DNA of 64,000 nt. Origin: Congeria kusceri (taxonomy: Eukaryota > Mollusca > Bivalvia > Myida > Dreissenidae). Within the stretch, counting starts at the first letter, position 1. Each line of letters begins with the position of its first letter. Of this stretch, positions 1 to 11,459 are shown piece by piece. The position numbers were made by a program, and so were the translations under genes. Below the pieces are notes generated by a model that saw nothing but the letters and a program-made list of their open reading frames with translations, was not told the DNA's origin and made no database searches. The stretch spans positions 46,402,016-46,466,015 of the forward strand of contig CM051033.1 of assembly GCA_027627225.1 (NCBI GenBank), read 5' to 3'.

Positions 1-1379
1 ACCATATTGGATTTTTTTAAGCATGACTTATGTTTAAACAATCTAAATCCAATGAACTCTTGCACCGATGGTAACACTAAGATATAAAAAGCAAGAATAA
101 CAGAAACAAGAGAAACATTACCATATATACTCTTTATTTCCACCATTCGGCGATTTAATTTACAGTATATAATGTCAAAAACATAAATTTACACATACAG
201 GTCCTGCCATGGATTAATTCATTGTAATGAATGATATGATTTTTATTATCTTCAGAATCTAGAGATTCATCCTAGAATTGCATGTCAGTGTAATAATCCA
301 TGATAATTTAATAAGTGGTATTTCTTGACGAAAGCGAAATTAAATATTTATCAATTTCTCTCCTGGATTTCATTTTCCCACTTATTTAGAATACACAAAT
401 CTAATCGATAACGAAAGACTAGATAAGCAGATAAGTACTCTCTAAATGTTTCCTTTCTATAGCGGTATGATATAATGTAAAACGTCTGTTTGCTATAAAA
501 CACAAATGATTGAAATTGACGTAAGACAGTTGTGGTGAAAAGCGCATATACGTCTAGTTATGTCATCAGTTAGTGTGTCGGCCGTGAAGAGTAACAATGT
601 CACCACGGCATTCGTATCCGGCGTAGTAACGCGAGTATCTGGACACTAATTCTTTGACAGTATGCGATAACATGAAAGTCATTATCTATGCCGTCAAGGT
701 CACATTGTCTTCATACAAATCCGGAGGTGTGTTCGTGCGTGCTTCCTAAGACGCGCACAGCTGCGGCGGCGTCTCAGGTTTCCCGAGGTGTTTTCGCCGC
801 CGACGAGATGCGGAATGTCCCGATATAAGGGTCGACAACTGTACAAATTCTGAATCCCCAATAACGCGAAATGGTGTCTTAAAACCATATCATTCGTTAA
901 CATTCATATTCATGATTATGTTTATATTTAAATTGTGCAAGACAAAATATAGTTCATATCAGGTGTTACGATATTATGAACTGTTAGTTTATAAGATTAA
1001 TGTGATTAGGTAGCTACATTTTAAAAACTATGTTTAGCTTCTTTAACATCACATGACCACAAAATGTGGTGCAAGAATAGATAAAAGTGAGCTTCGGCGC
1101 GACTGTTCATTGACTGTCGTTGACCACGTAGTACATGTAAATGTTACAGAAATGAATTAATTTCTGCATATTGTATTAACGGAACTGCAAATAGATCAGT
1201 TTACTTCAAAACTCATGTATGTTATTGTAACTTTTATTGCAATCAACTCCATCGCTAACTAATCATGCATCAAAAACCGAACACTGTAGTCATAAACGTT
1301 TTATTGGTGACTTTTTGTGCATATCTTTATAGTTGTTAACACATACATTATTCTAGACATAATCCCTACAGACACATCC
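1..1379. other. non-coding, no gene seen
   Basis: No convincing coding region or repeat is visible. A short patch at about 725-835 is richer in G+C and CpG than its surroundings, but the short minus-strand frame through it shows no recognisable motif. Confidence 0.4.
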
Positions 1380-1505
1380 ATTGATGTCGAATCGAATACA
1401 CTACACTGAAACAATCTCGCTGAGGCAGTTCATTGTTAAGAAAATGGAGAAGATGTCCCATTGAGAATATTGTATTTATTTAAATCGAACCATACAATTT
1501 CACAT
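1380..1505 (+). repeat. dispersed duplicate shared with ~8.70 and ~16.39 kb
   Basis: A stretch reading 'aggcagttcattgttaag' followed by an ATGTCCCA(T/A)GAGAATA-like core and an A/T-rich run with 'cacatttca' recurs at about 8695-8805 and 16385-16495. It appears to be a third, shorter relic of the duplication that dominates 5.7-20 kb. Confidence 0.5.
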
Positions 1506-1550
1506 CCCTTGCAAGGCCATTTAAAAATCGTGCGAAGATGCATGTTGTAA

Positions 1551-1753
1551 TGTATAGCGACTACACGTTACCGAGTTCGCAGGGACAGGAAAGCTTATCA
1601 ACGTCATCGATGCGTTGAAATGTATAGCGACTACACGTTACTGAGTTCGCAGGGACAGGAAAGCTTATCAACGTCATCGATGCGTTGAAATGTATAGCGA
1701 CTACACTTTACCGAGTTCACAGGGACAGGAAAGCTTATCAACGTCATCGATGC
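1551..1753 (+). repeat. 70-bp tandem repeat, 2.9 copies
   Basis: Three units begin with TGTATAGCGACTACAC at 1551, 1621 and 1691. The spacing is exactly 70 bp with only a few substitutions between units. The third unit breaks off after ATCGATGC. The similarity indicates recent local duplication. No function is suggested. Confidence 0.95.
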
Positions 1754-2548
1754 AATTCGCAGTCACCACAAGTATAGACGTTGGGTGACATAACATTCAA
1801 ATGTAAACGTTTTAACAAAATACTTGTGATAGTGTGCATACAAGTTAATTATACCAAGCCACAACACGTACAGGCCTACAGACCTTTGCATTCTATTTTT
1901 GTATCTCGTTATTGGACGGGTATTAAAGAAAGAGACCCAGTTGCTTATTTCAATATTTTAACGATGTGTGATATTTAGTACTGGTGACATGTTGTTGATT
2001 TTCGTGACATCTTGTTACCTTTTTTTTTCTTTCGTATATGTTACATTTACCGAGGTAATATTTGTCATCATGTTGGTGAAAATGTATATGATGATACAAT
2101 TACGATACGGTAATTGGTATATTGCTCTATATTGAATGAAATAAGGTAGCAGTTTGTAACCGAAATGTATAAATTTCACAAAACTATTGATCTTTGAAAA
2201 AAAGTTTGATTGTTTAAATGTATTGGAAAACAAATTGTATTACAAAAGTAGCGTAGGATTTGTGCGATCTCAAGAGAAACCGGAGGTTGCATTTCCTTTC
2301 CTGATTCATGTTTTCTTTCATAAAGCGCAGCATGTTTGCTGTAATGCTCTCTCATTATTTTGTCTAGTGTTCAATTTTTGCCGTATTAACACTTCTCCAA
2401 AAGGACAACTCTATGTCCCGAGCGTTTAAATTATGTCACCGTTAAACCAAGACACTGGATTCAGCGACAAGACCCATGATAATTATAGTCACGTGATTGT
2501 ACTATACGAGAGATTCATAGAGAATAACACAATAGAGAATAACACAAT
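1754..2548. other. non-coding, no gene seen
   Basis: AT-rich DNA with only short open frames that show no domain or codon signal. Confidence 0.4.
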
Positions 2549-4020
2549 ACTGCTTGGTCTTGTGTAATATATCAGGTGAGGCTTAGAATAATATAACGGC
2601 GAGGTTGATATATTACACATCACCAGGCAGTAGCCTGTTTTTCTATTTATCATACCACGATTTTCCTAAAATTAAACTAAACGAGCTGATTTTTGTTATA
2701 TTTAAAACAAAGTGCAGCGCCATTTATATAATACTGAAAATGCAAACTGAAATGGATTGTAACGATCAATTTCTTCGGAGAAAACGCATCGTGAAATTTT
2801 TTGGAGACGCCATTTTGAGTTGTGTATTTAAATTGACATGTTAAAGATCATGTCAATATTGACTATAACGTGTTTATTTTTTTATAAAAATGTTTGAGGC
2901 AAGACAAAAAATGATCTTGTGTAGTGATCTTTATTGCATTTATAATGAGTTTTTTCTCCATTTATGACGTCATACCACTACCAAAGTGCGGGTTTATGCG
3001 AATATTTAAAAAATAACGTTTTTGTGATTTGTGACGATTAAAAATAATAAACTATACACGTTTTTGGTAACATATTGTTTGTTTTGTTGAATCAGTTCAT
3101 TGTTACTGGGAACTGTTGACTACAGTTGACTATAGTTGATCCGAGTAATATGACGTACCTCCAAACATTGGCTGATATAAAATACACTAGCGCCCGATAT
3201 TTAAATTTATCATACCACTATGCTGATATCGGCCTGATACAAAGGTGCCAGGTCACTAGCGTTTGTATCAGTCAATGTTTGGAGGTACGTCATATTATTC
3301 GGAATCTACTATAAAGTCAACAGTTTCAGTAAAAATCAATCAGATTCAACAAAACAAACAATTTGATACCAAGAACGTATATAGTTTATTATTTTTAATC
3401 GTCATAAATCACAAAAACGTTATTTTCTAAATATTCACATCAACCCGCACTTTGGTCGTGAAATGACGTCATCTATGGAACATAATATATCATCCATACA
3501 AATTTATTTCCATACATTCATAAATAAATGCACTAAAAGTCACTACAAAGCATCAAATTATGTTGAACCAAAAACATTATTACCAAAAATTGAACACACT
3601 ATATAGTCAAATACTGTCAATATTGACACGATCTTGGAAATGTCAATTTCAATACACAACTCCAAAATGGCGTCTCCAAACAATGCGGCGTTATGTGTTC
3701 TCCGATTAAATTGATCGTTGCAATCCATTTCAGTTCGCATTTTCAGTATTTTATGAATAAGCATGCGTGTAATCTATGTATTCGTAGTGAAAACAGTTCA
3801 CTTATAAATGTTAATAATAAGGTATTATCCAGTCAACTTTTAGAAATCCATAACTACATGTACGTGAACGCGTAAAAGTCGGCTCAGCAAAAGCAGCGCC
3901 GCCCTTAGTTTTTAAATATATAAAAATCAGCTCGTTTGGTGATATTTTACGAAAACATGTGGTATGATAAATAGAAAAACAGGTTACTGCCTGGTCTTGT
4001 GTAATATATTACACAAGACC
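2549..4020. repeat. large foldback (inverted repeat) element
   Basis: The left arm (about 2606-3170) and right arm (about 3273-4010) are imperfect reverse complements along most of their length. Matching landmarks include CAGGCAGTAGCCTGTTTTTC near 2624 against its complement near 3977-3993. Others are the GGAGACGCCATTTTG block near 2801 (complement near 3665) and TGACGTACCTCCAAACATTG at 3149 (complement at 3273). The centre lies near 3220. Each end also carries a smaller palindrome built from GGTCTTGTGTAATATA; the one at 3993-4020 is a perfect 28-bp palindrome. No transposase frame is inside, so it is best read as a non-autonomous foldback element. The right arm is longer, so indels have accumulated. 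Confidence 0.8.
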
Positions 4021-5082
4021 AGGCAGTAACCTGTTATTCTATATAAATCAGGCACCTTTGTTTGTATCAGGCCGATATCAGCTTAGTGGTATGATAAAAA
4101 ACAAAACTTGGTTAAAGCATAACAGTTTTTTGTTATCACGTGATGAGATATACGATACTAAAGGAACGATTTATGTTACAGTGTCGATATCAAATAACTC
4201 CTGTTTTAATAATCTTGCACTATCTTTGTCTGAGCAGCCTGTACAGTACAATTCCAGCTGCTCAATACGACTTTAAATCAGATTCGGAGAGGGTTACACT
4301 GTTCTTCCATTTATAAGATATTTTTCTACTAAGTTATTTTGGTTTTCAGAGTGTAAATTTTATTTCTAAGATCTTGTTTCTGCTAGCCTACTTGGGTATG
4401 TTTTAATAAAGCTTCACTGGGGAATAATTATGCAAACTAAAGAGTTCCTAACGAAACATAATACATTTTCTTTTCCAATTTGAAAAGTGGGATTTTTGTC
4501 TAATCATAATTTTCATATGCATAACAAGCATATTAAAAAAATTATTTCACACACAAAATGTGGGGAAAACAATCCATGGGAAAAATGTAAATCCCATGTG
4601 AAAATGAAAATCTAGTGGGGAAATTAAAAAATCCCATGGGAAAGCCAATTTTGCGCATACATTTGATAATTAAAGAAATACAATTTTAATGTGAAAAACA
4701 TCAAGTATTGATCACAATTAAAACCTTTAACGCACACTTTATGTAACATAGTATTATCTGAACGAAAAACGGTACATAAGTTTGCGAAATTTCGGTTTCG
4801 AAAAGGTTTTTTTTTTCCGCTGGCCGTTCATATTTTATTTTACACATGTGTGACTATGTCTTTAAGCATATAACTATCTGTACCTACGGTTTATTTGGTT
4901 ACGGTATTATCAATAGTCATTGTTTGTCTCTGAGATAAATCTTATTATCTCTTGCATATCGCTACACCGTTAAGTTGTTGACATAATTTAAATCCGGAAT
5001 ACTGTCATCTAAAACAAGCACATGCATTTTCTTTTTAATAACATATTACATGTACTTCTGCATAAAACATTTATTAATGGAT
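4021..5082. other. non-coding, with nested foldback fragment
   Basis: 4021-4100 repeats pieces of the foldback in inverted order: the GGCACCTTTG..GTATCAGGCC block near 4050 is the complement of 3230-3250. About 4490-4640 contains several TCCCATG(T/G)G(G)AAA motifs, resembling a degenerate repeat. No gene is seen. Confidence 0.5.
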
Positions 5083-5222
5083 AATGCATGCTATGTGTTT
5101 AATCAGGGGTCTATCCAGGATATCGGGAATGCATGCTATGTGTTTAATCAGGGGTCTATCCAGGATATCGGGTTAGTATGCTATGTGTTTAATCAGGGGT
5201 CTATCCAGAATATCGGGTTAGG
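5083..5222 (+). repeat. 45-bp tandem repeat, 3 copies
   Basis: Units of GCATGCTATGTGTTTAATCA followed by GGGGTCTATCCAGGATATCGGG repeat with a 45-bp period. Because 45 is a multiple of three, the plus strand translates to a 15-residue repeat (ACYVFNQGSIQDIG), but nothing else supports coding. Confidence 0.9.
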
Positions 5223-5365
5223 GATGCTTAAACCTTTGATCGTGCAGTTATAACCCTTTTATGTTGTCTGTGGGTCTGCAGTGATCAGCTACAGATCCGT
5301 ATCAAAGATATACAAGAAATCTTTGCACATCATAATCATCTTCATCATCATCATCATTATTACAA
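5223..5365 (+). repeat. dispersed repeat ending in (CAT)n, inverted copy at 11.3 kb
   Basis: CAGTGATCAGCTACAGATCC and the flanking sequence, ending in a CAT/ATC trinucleotide run, occurs in reverse orientation at about 11290-11445. There it begins with an (ATG)n run. The TCC(A)GGATATCGGG part of the preceding tandem unit also has a counterpart there (CCCGAAATCCTGGAC). The two copies suggest a non-autonomous mobile element with a microsatellite end. Confidence 0.7.
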
Positions 5366-5667
5366 TGAACTACTTTTTGTTTCACTGAATAAATTACTTT
5401 CGAAAGACATGTTGATTCTTTGAGGCTTTGACAATTCTTTAAAATATGTGTCTTGTTGACAGTAGTAATAGAGATATCTATTGATTTTCGGTGATAAAAT
5501 GGTTTCATATCTCGAAATTCGATTGAGTACATACTGTTAATTACCATATTTTTAGAATGCATTTCAATTTTGTCATTTACCGACTTTTTTCTTATTTCGA
5601 TTTTATACTCAATAAACTTCTGTTGGCCCTGTAAAGCTGTACATGCAACTACCAACACCGTTCCCAC
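5302..5667 (-). CDS. open frame of 121 aa, doubtful
   Basis: This is an uninterrupted minus-strand frame beginning at an ATG. Its C-terminal acidic run (DDDDEDDYD) is simply the translated CAT/ATC trinucleotide tract of a repeat. The rest is basic and Ile/Lys-rich with no recognised domain. I see no supporting splice or promoter structure, so it is more likely chance than a gene. Confidence 0.12.
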   Translation of the reverse strand: MGTVLVVACTALQGQQKFIEYKIEIRKKSVNDKIEMHSKNMVINSMYSIEFRDMKPFYHRKSIDISITTVNKTHILKNCQSLKESTCLSKVIYSVKQKVVHCNNDDDDEDDYDVQRFLVYL

Positions 5668-6019
5668 ATTTAAAACTTCCGGCTACGAGTATTACAGGGT
5701 AGTTTCCAAACCATAATCATTAAGCTTTTCTTTGTAGCACCTTTGCAGCTGACAACCTGAAAACAACATTAAATGGTCGGCTGTCATCTATCGTTTGGTG
5801 GATATTCAATACAATAGCAATATGAGAAAACAACATTGCTCTAAATGGTTTCATTATTCATTCTGAACTAAACACAGCCTCTATTTATTTAAAGATTCTT
5901 TCCTTGAATACTGACTGCTCATACGTTCGAAATTCGTACCGCTTTCAATCGTTGCATATTATTCACGGAACACGTATAGCATGTACGCGGTAAATGATAA
6001 TAAATAACACCGCTTACGT

Positions 6020-6145
6020 CTGAGATCACTCAGTCACACACGGGGTTTCAGTTATCAAATTAACATTCTGACGTCTATGTTTGTTCATCTCATATGTGTC
6101 AAACATGGGATTGTTTGGCTCCTGGTTTACATCTTCTCAGGAAAA
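6020..6145 (-). pseudogene. possible conserved exon remnant, paralog at 13.03-13.16 kb
   Basis: On the minus strand both duplicate copies read a related short frame: DVNQEPN(N/H)PM(F/S)DT then EMNKHRR. They keep the same length and the same TGA stop after CVTE. Upstream lies a pyrimidine-rich TTTGTTTTTCCTGAG that could be a splice acceptor. I do not recognise the peptide. Retention of frame and stop between diverged copies is suggestive but rests on about 40 codons. Confidence 0.25.
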
Positions 6146-6646
6146 ACAAACGCAAATCTGAAAAGAGAGTCATGAAAGCAACTGTGCACGTGGTCTTATT
6201 GGTAGTAATGAGTTTAATACTTATTGACGCGTTGTTACCTTCACCACATATACGCATCATTGTCTCTCACAATACATTGAATAAAAGAAATAAATAAATA
6301 AAGGTTGTTACTTAATCCCAAGTTTACATGCATATTGAGTTGATAATTATTTGATGCTGCTAAACGCAATTGCAGATATGTAACCCAACCATCGTATTTC
6401 GAAAGGCCTTAATACCTCCATGGATTGGAAAGAATATTCAGTTTTCTGCTTCTACTCGTATACATGCCATTTTCTGCAAATATTTTCTGTTAAATAAGTA
6501 TTCCTTTGAAATAAGGTTCAACAGAGCGGCATCCAACATAGTGACAATGGGTTAAAGATGATATTGTGATGCCTTAAAGACAAACACGTACTTTTACCAT
6601 TTATCAAATACGTTTCTGTGTAAAGAAAACAGATGAGACATGACGT

Positions 6647-6852
6647 GGAAAAACCAGGCTTAATGCATGTGCGTAAAGTGACGTCCCGGATAAGCCTGTG
6701 CAGTCCGCGCATGCTAATCAAGGATGGCACTTTCCGCTTTTATGTCTCTTCTAAACATAAATCCACTGTAGGCGGAAAGTGTCGTCCCGGATTAGCGTGT
6801 GCAGTCCGCTCACGGACGAAACGTTAAGCACATGCATTAAGCCCGGTTTTCC
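6647..6852. mobile_element. MITE with ~25-bp terminal inverted repeats
   Basis: The left end, AAAACCAGGCTTAATGCATG then TGC at about 6649-6672, is the reverse complement, with one mismatch, of the right end GCACATGCATTAAGCCCGG at 6828-6850. Inside are further inverted blocks: AGTGACGTCCCGGATAAGCC and AAGTGTCGTCCCGGATTAGC, plus GCACTTTCCGC and GCGGAAAGTG. There is no coding capacity, so it depends on a transposase elsewhere. The motif CGTCCCGGATTAGC(C)TGTGCAGTCCG is one I associate with abundant bivalve repeats (from memory, not searched). The duplicate region near 13500-13535 lacks the insertion, so this is a real mobile unit. Confidence 0.85.
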
Positions 6853-6906
6853 AACGACACGCCTCAGATAGAAAATTCAGTAAAAAGAAAGATTATTTAA
6901 TTTGAG

Positions 6907-7239
6907 TTATATCAATGCCGATCTTTGCTGTGTCAATATTTGTCTCCAAGTTTGAAAGCTGCTGGCAAAGATTGTCTGAGAACGTATCATGCTGGATCCA
7001 ATAACCATTTGCGGAGTATTTACTGTTTCTAAGGTAAATATCGCTTGCCGATTAATTGTAATATATTGAATGCTTTCTCCGAAACATCCATCGTATGTCA
7101 ATATAAAAAGCCAAATAACGTATAGAACATCATTATCAACGGAGCCCCAATATAAATTGTAAGTAAAACTGCAGAATGACATGATCCAAAAGCAATTGAT
7201 TATTAACCAATATGTTACATAAAAGGTTATATTTAGCAC
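6907..7239 (-). pseudogene. decayed coding-like frame, unknown product
   Basis: This is a 110-codon minus-strand frame. Its homologue near 13560-13850 keeps related residues in the same frame (NLY-GSVD---L-V-W--ILT, then NRQAIFTLE--TPQMVIGSS), but it has a stop and an in-frame ~21-bp internal duplication. I do not recognise the protein. The hydrophobic N-terminal third might be a membrane segment. It could be an exon of a duplicated gene in decay, or an old mobile-element fragment. Confidence 0.25.
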
Positions 7240-7259
7240 TGTCTTACAACCCTCTTACA

Positions 7260-9930
7260 TCTTTATTATGTATATGTTATAATTTTAACATTGTTTAACC
7301 TCCTAACCTATCTATCTTAAAATGGAGACATAGATTCAAAGTTATAACATTTGGTTAGTATTTGCATAAAAAATACCCTTGTTTTGTACTATTATATTCG
7401 TTAATGGCATTTGTTATAGCAAACCAAGCTTGACTATGGTTAATGTTTTGATTTCAATGAGGATTTATGAAAGTGAGACATAAATCAACCTTCCTGTATA
7501 ATCATTTCCCATGTCATGTTCAGAAAGAAAAATAATATAGAACGGTCGAATAAACCAGGGTCGATGTGGTGCGTTTTCACCGGTGCCCCGTTTCTTGTTT
7601 GCTTCTCAAATATGGCAAAATACATCCAACCACTTCTTTTTAACTTAAAATACCAAAATGAAAAGCGCTAATCTGATATCAGTACATCAGTGACCCAGCG
7701 CAAAACTATACATCTATACGGACTTAACATAGTTTTGCAGTTATAGCAATCCGTAAAGACAATCAGGACTGCTCTTCATCAGTCCGCTTCTTGGAATATC
7801 CAATTGTATTATTATAGTATTGTTTCGTTTGTTGTGCCCATAGTAGTGTTAGTTGAAATTTCCCACGAAAAGTATATTAACCAATCGAATAATTAAAGCC
7901 AGCAAAGTTGTGACAACTTCCAAAAATGCCAAAAATTGCTTCACAACAATAAAATCATGAACACGATATGATATGCAAATGCTTGGAGCTAATAAGCAAT
8001 GAAATATAATTACAATTCTCAATGACATTGATCGATCAGTACTAAGTCTTTAGTATGTTTTGTGGTTATGTCATACTTTGTGAAATATATGATGACTATT
8101 CATATTTTTTGTATCGTGATTATCAAATCCAGGAATCGATTTATGCAACTACAAACACGTCGTATAATTAATATCTTGGCCTTCCGCAATATTTCTAAAT
8201 GAGACCAATTTTCTAAACAAGTTTGAACATACTACTTCTTGCGTAAATGTGCCAATATGTGATTCATATCACCGTTTTGACATGCCGTACTACCGAGAAA
8301 TGTTTATGGTGAACAGGAATGTATTAATTATAATACTGGTTAAGATGGCGTCGTGTTAGAGACCCTATCAGACAAAAACTGTATGCCAATGTTTACCATT
8401 AGCGCATATATTTAATATAACGTGGTGTAATAGATGAGACCTTATAACAATATCGATAATGCACCAGGCACTGTTCTTTCACGAATTCTAAGTAAATTTC
8501 CATGTTAACTGTGTTGTTAACGTTCATCACCGAAAGTCGTGATAGGAGGTCACATATTTGCTAAAACAGTTCAACGAAGTTTAATTCGTCAGCCGCCAGT
8601 CTACGTTTGACAGTATTTAAATCGAACAAGAAAAACTATGGTATTTAATGGCGGTTGTAATTACATCATAGAAAAGATACGAATACAAAGTTTAAAGTGT
8701 ACACTGTAACAATATTGTTGAGACAGTTCTTTGTTGAAAACATGAATAATGTCCCAAAGAGAATAGTGTTTCTATTTGCATAACATCACATTTCACTTTC
8801 ATATCAAGAGTATTCTTATCACTTGTCGAAGACGATAGACTACGCATTATTCACATTGAATGTTAAACTAATCTATGACGCGAATGTACATGTAATTCTT
8901 AGTCAAACACTCGTGGGTAATATAAATTTCAAATAAAATAGCTGTAACAAGTAACTATATATTATATCTTTCTGGTAAACACAATAAATAAAACTAGTTC
9001 TCAAAACCATTGAACGTGTTCGCATACCTTGTCATTTTCTCCCATTTTCTGTAACAGGAATTTGCATTTGTCAGAATTTGACACAAATTTGTATCGTAAA
9101 TAAAGACATGATAAATCTCGCGGTCGCCTAAATGTTATAAATCGTGTATTTTTAGTGAGTTATAACTTTCTTATTATTTTTTAAACGGTAATCAATCATT
9201 TACGCATCGGTTTATTTTTGATTTAAATTTTAAATTATAAGGAATTAGGTAATATCGCATGTGTAAATGCATACGTGTCCTGAAGCATTTTGGATATGAA
9301 ATTAGTTTGCCTTGGTAAATGGATTTTAATCGCACAATAAAAGAACATTGAATAAATAATTAATATAACCGCAATAATATCATTATATTGATGTTAAATT
9401 AAAGAATTATTTCTACTTTTATTTGAGATATTATTTTAAACTTTGGTACGACACAAATTGTATCATTGTATTATTATACAACACAGTATTTACATCACTA
9501 AACCAACGTAATGTAGTTGTAAAATCTAACGCAATCCAACATTACAAAAAGGAAAAACTTAACAATAAAAAATAACTATATTAAATACATCTGGATTTCG
9601 AAAACTTACTTTCGCTTTGCAAATGTTAGGAATGTATACACAATTAATAAACAGTAGCACTCGATAAAACAAATAAAAAAAATAACTTTTACATTGGTTT
9701 TAAAGTTCTAAATATTTTAAATTCTATTAGAAAAAAACACTGAAACAAAATCGCAACTAGCTAGTGCAAGTTCAGCTTGGCTAAACGCGGCCCTGGTAAT
9801 TCAAAATATATAAACAAACGGGTGCGCGATTTTGGGTTACTCAATATAAAAAAAAAACGATTTTACAGTAAATTACCGATTTGTTTCGATTTTATTACTA
9901 TAGCTGTATGTTATTATAGCGACAATACAC
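7260..9930. other. non-coding part of duplication copy B
   Basis: No gene is seen. The stretch is recognisable mainly by its similarity to 14.1-17.7 kb. A TAAGATGGCGTCG at 8341 resembles a YY1 motif, but the frame behind it closes after three codons. Confidence 0.4.
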
Positions 9931-9937
9931 TTTTTTT

Positions 9938-10017
9938 CGGTTGTTAACGTCCGCAGAGGCCCTTAAAATGCGTTAAATGTACCCCATTTTTCGGGCCTCT
10001 GCGGACGTTAACGACCG
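9938..10017. other. 25-bp-arm snapback hairpin
   Basis: The left arm CGGTTGTTAACGTCCGCAGA then GGCCC (9938-9962) and the right arm (9993-10017) are reverse complements with a single T/C mismatch. They enclose a 30-nt loop. The stem is GC-rich in an AT-rich setting. It could be a miniature hairpin transposon end-pair or, if transcribed, a microRNA-like precursor. Nothing in the sequence decides between them. Confidence 0.85.
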
Positions 10018-10590
10018 CCAAAAGGTATATTATTCCTTTATTATCATACCATTCTTGGCAGTCAATATTTATTGCAAAGTGTTGTGATGCTCAAAGTTTC
10101 GTGTTAGTTGTATTACGTTCTGAGATATCGTGCGGAATACATCTATAAAAAGATGTCGATGCAGCGATCGTATGGCATTTTTGCATGCTTCGCGGATGCT
10201 TTATTTATGCAAAATACATATCTAAGAGTATCAATGGTAAAGGGTTCCTAGTGATTCCCGGTGGTAATTCACTCAAACATGGTAAAGGGCTAAAAACAGA
10301 ATAATGATACATTCTTTTATTATTAATACTTATACTATTTTAATTGCGTTTTCCATTTCGTGTGTCAGCGGTACCGCCCGTTAAAAACACTCGCTTATTT
10401 CAAGTACCCACAATGTGCAGAAAACAACGTTGTATGGATAAACAGAATGAATCACATATACATAATATTCTTCAAGAAACAGTAGCGCGTTGTTTTGAAT
10501 GTATCACTACCGAATCCAAAGATACAAAGATACACGTAAAACGTAAAAAATACCCGACCTAGTCGAATAAATATGATTTAAAGTCGAAAT

Positions 10591-10839
10591 TCAAGTAAAA
10601 TCAATGACTACTTTCGAGTTTAAACAGTTTTGTCTCAATAAATAGTTTAGTTTCCAAAAATCTAAATCGACAAAATTCTTGTTCATTGTTCCATTAGCAA
10701 TCATACCAAATTTCATATTGTTGTATGCATCCATTAAAAAAGATATAACGTGATAAAGTAGAGCGGTGTCCACAACGTCGGCTCCAATTCCTGGCGATTT
10801 AAATTTTTTTCCGACACCATAAGTCAGCGGAATTGACAC
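10591..10839 (-). CDS. unknown open frame, possible exon (82 aa)
   Basis: The composition looks protein-like rather than random: a globular stretch with GADVVDTALLYHVISFLMDA, then NGTMNKNFVDLDFWKLNYLL. The in-frame reading continues a little upstream of the first Met (EADVV). I do not recognise a domain. It lies outside the well-matched part of the duplication, so there is no paralog to test selection. It might be an isolated exon or a fossil of one. Confidence 0.25.
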   Translation of the reverse strand: MSIPLTYGVGKKFKSPGIGADVVDTALLYHVISFLMDAYNNMKFGMIANGTMNKNFVDLDFWKLNYLLRQNCLNSKVVIDFT

Positions 10840-11289
10840 AACGTCGGCTTCACTTGCCGTATTTTTTCACAACGCAATTATACAAGTACCTTTCACAATA
10901 CTTCGTGAAACAAATATGCTTGTCTGTCTTTCCGTTAGTTCGGTTCGTTGAAAAAAATACACAGTATTGACATCTGAGGATAATTGATGAGCATGACTGT
11001 GAACGTGTGAGTTATTTAAATGGCATTCACTTCGAAAAGAGATAAATGAAGAGGTAAATATATCATATAAATAATTTTCAATTCGTGTGTGTTTGAATTT
11101 TGTTAGCTACGGATTGTACATGTTTAAAGATGTTTCTGAGATTTATAACATTGAATGTCAAATACGTATTTAGTGGATAGGCACATCGAACAAGGGCAAT
11201 TTACTGCCAAAACAGGTTAATGACATACAGATGAACGAACATGTCTTCCGAACATTATACGGTGATGTGTTAATTTATTCAGTGACACA

Positions 11290-11445
11290 AAGTGCATTTA
11301 ATGATGATGATGATGATGATGATGAGAAATATTTATCATATATGTTTGATACGGATCTGTAGCTGATCACTGCATACCGACAGACAACATAAAGGGATTA
11401 TAACTGTACGATCAAAAGTTTACGCCCCCCCCCAACCCGAAATCC
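11290..11445 (-). repeat. inverted copy of the 5.22-5.37 kb repeat, with (ATG)n
   Basis: An (ATG)n microsatellite at about 11300-11324 is followed by GATACGGATCTGTAGCTGATC and ACAACATAAAGGGATTATAAC. These match 5231-5320 in reverse orientation. A run of C (about 11427) follows before CCCGAAATCCTGGAC. Confidence 0.7.
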
Positions 11446-11459
11446 TGGACTCGCCCTTG

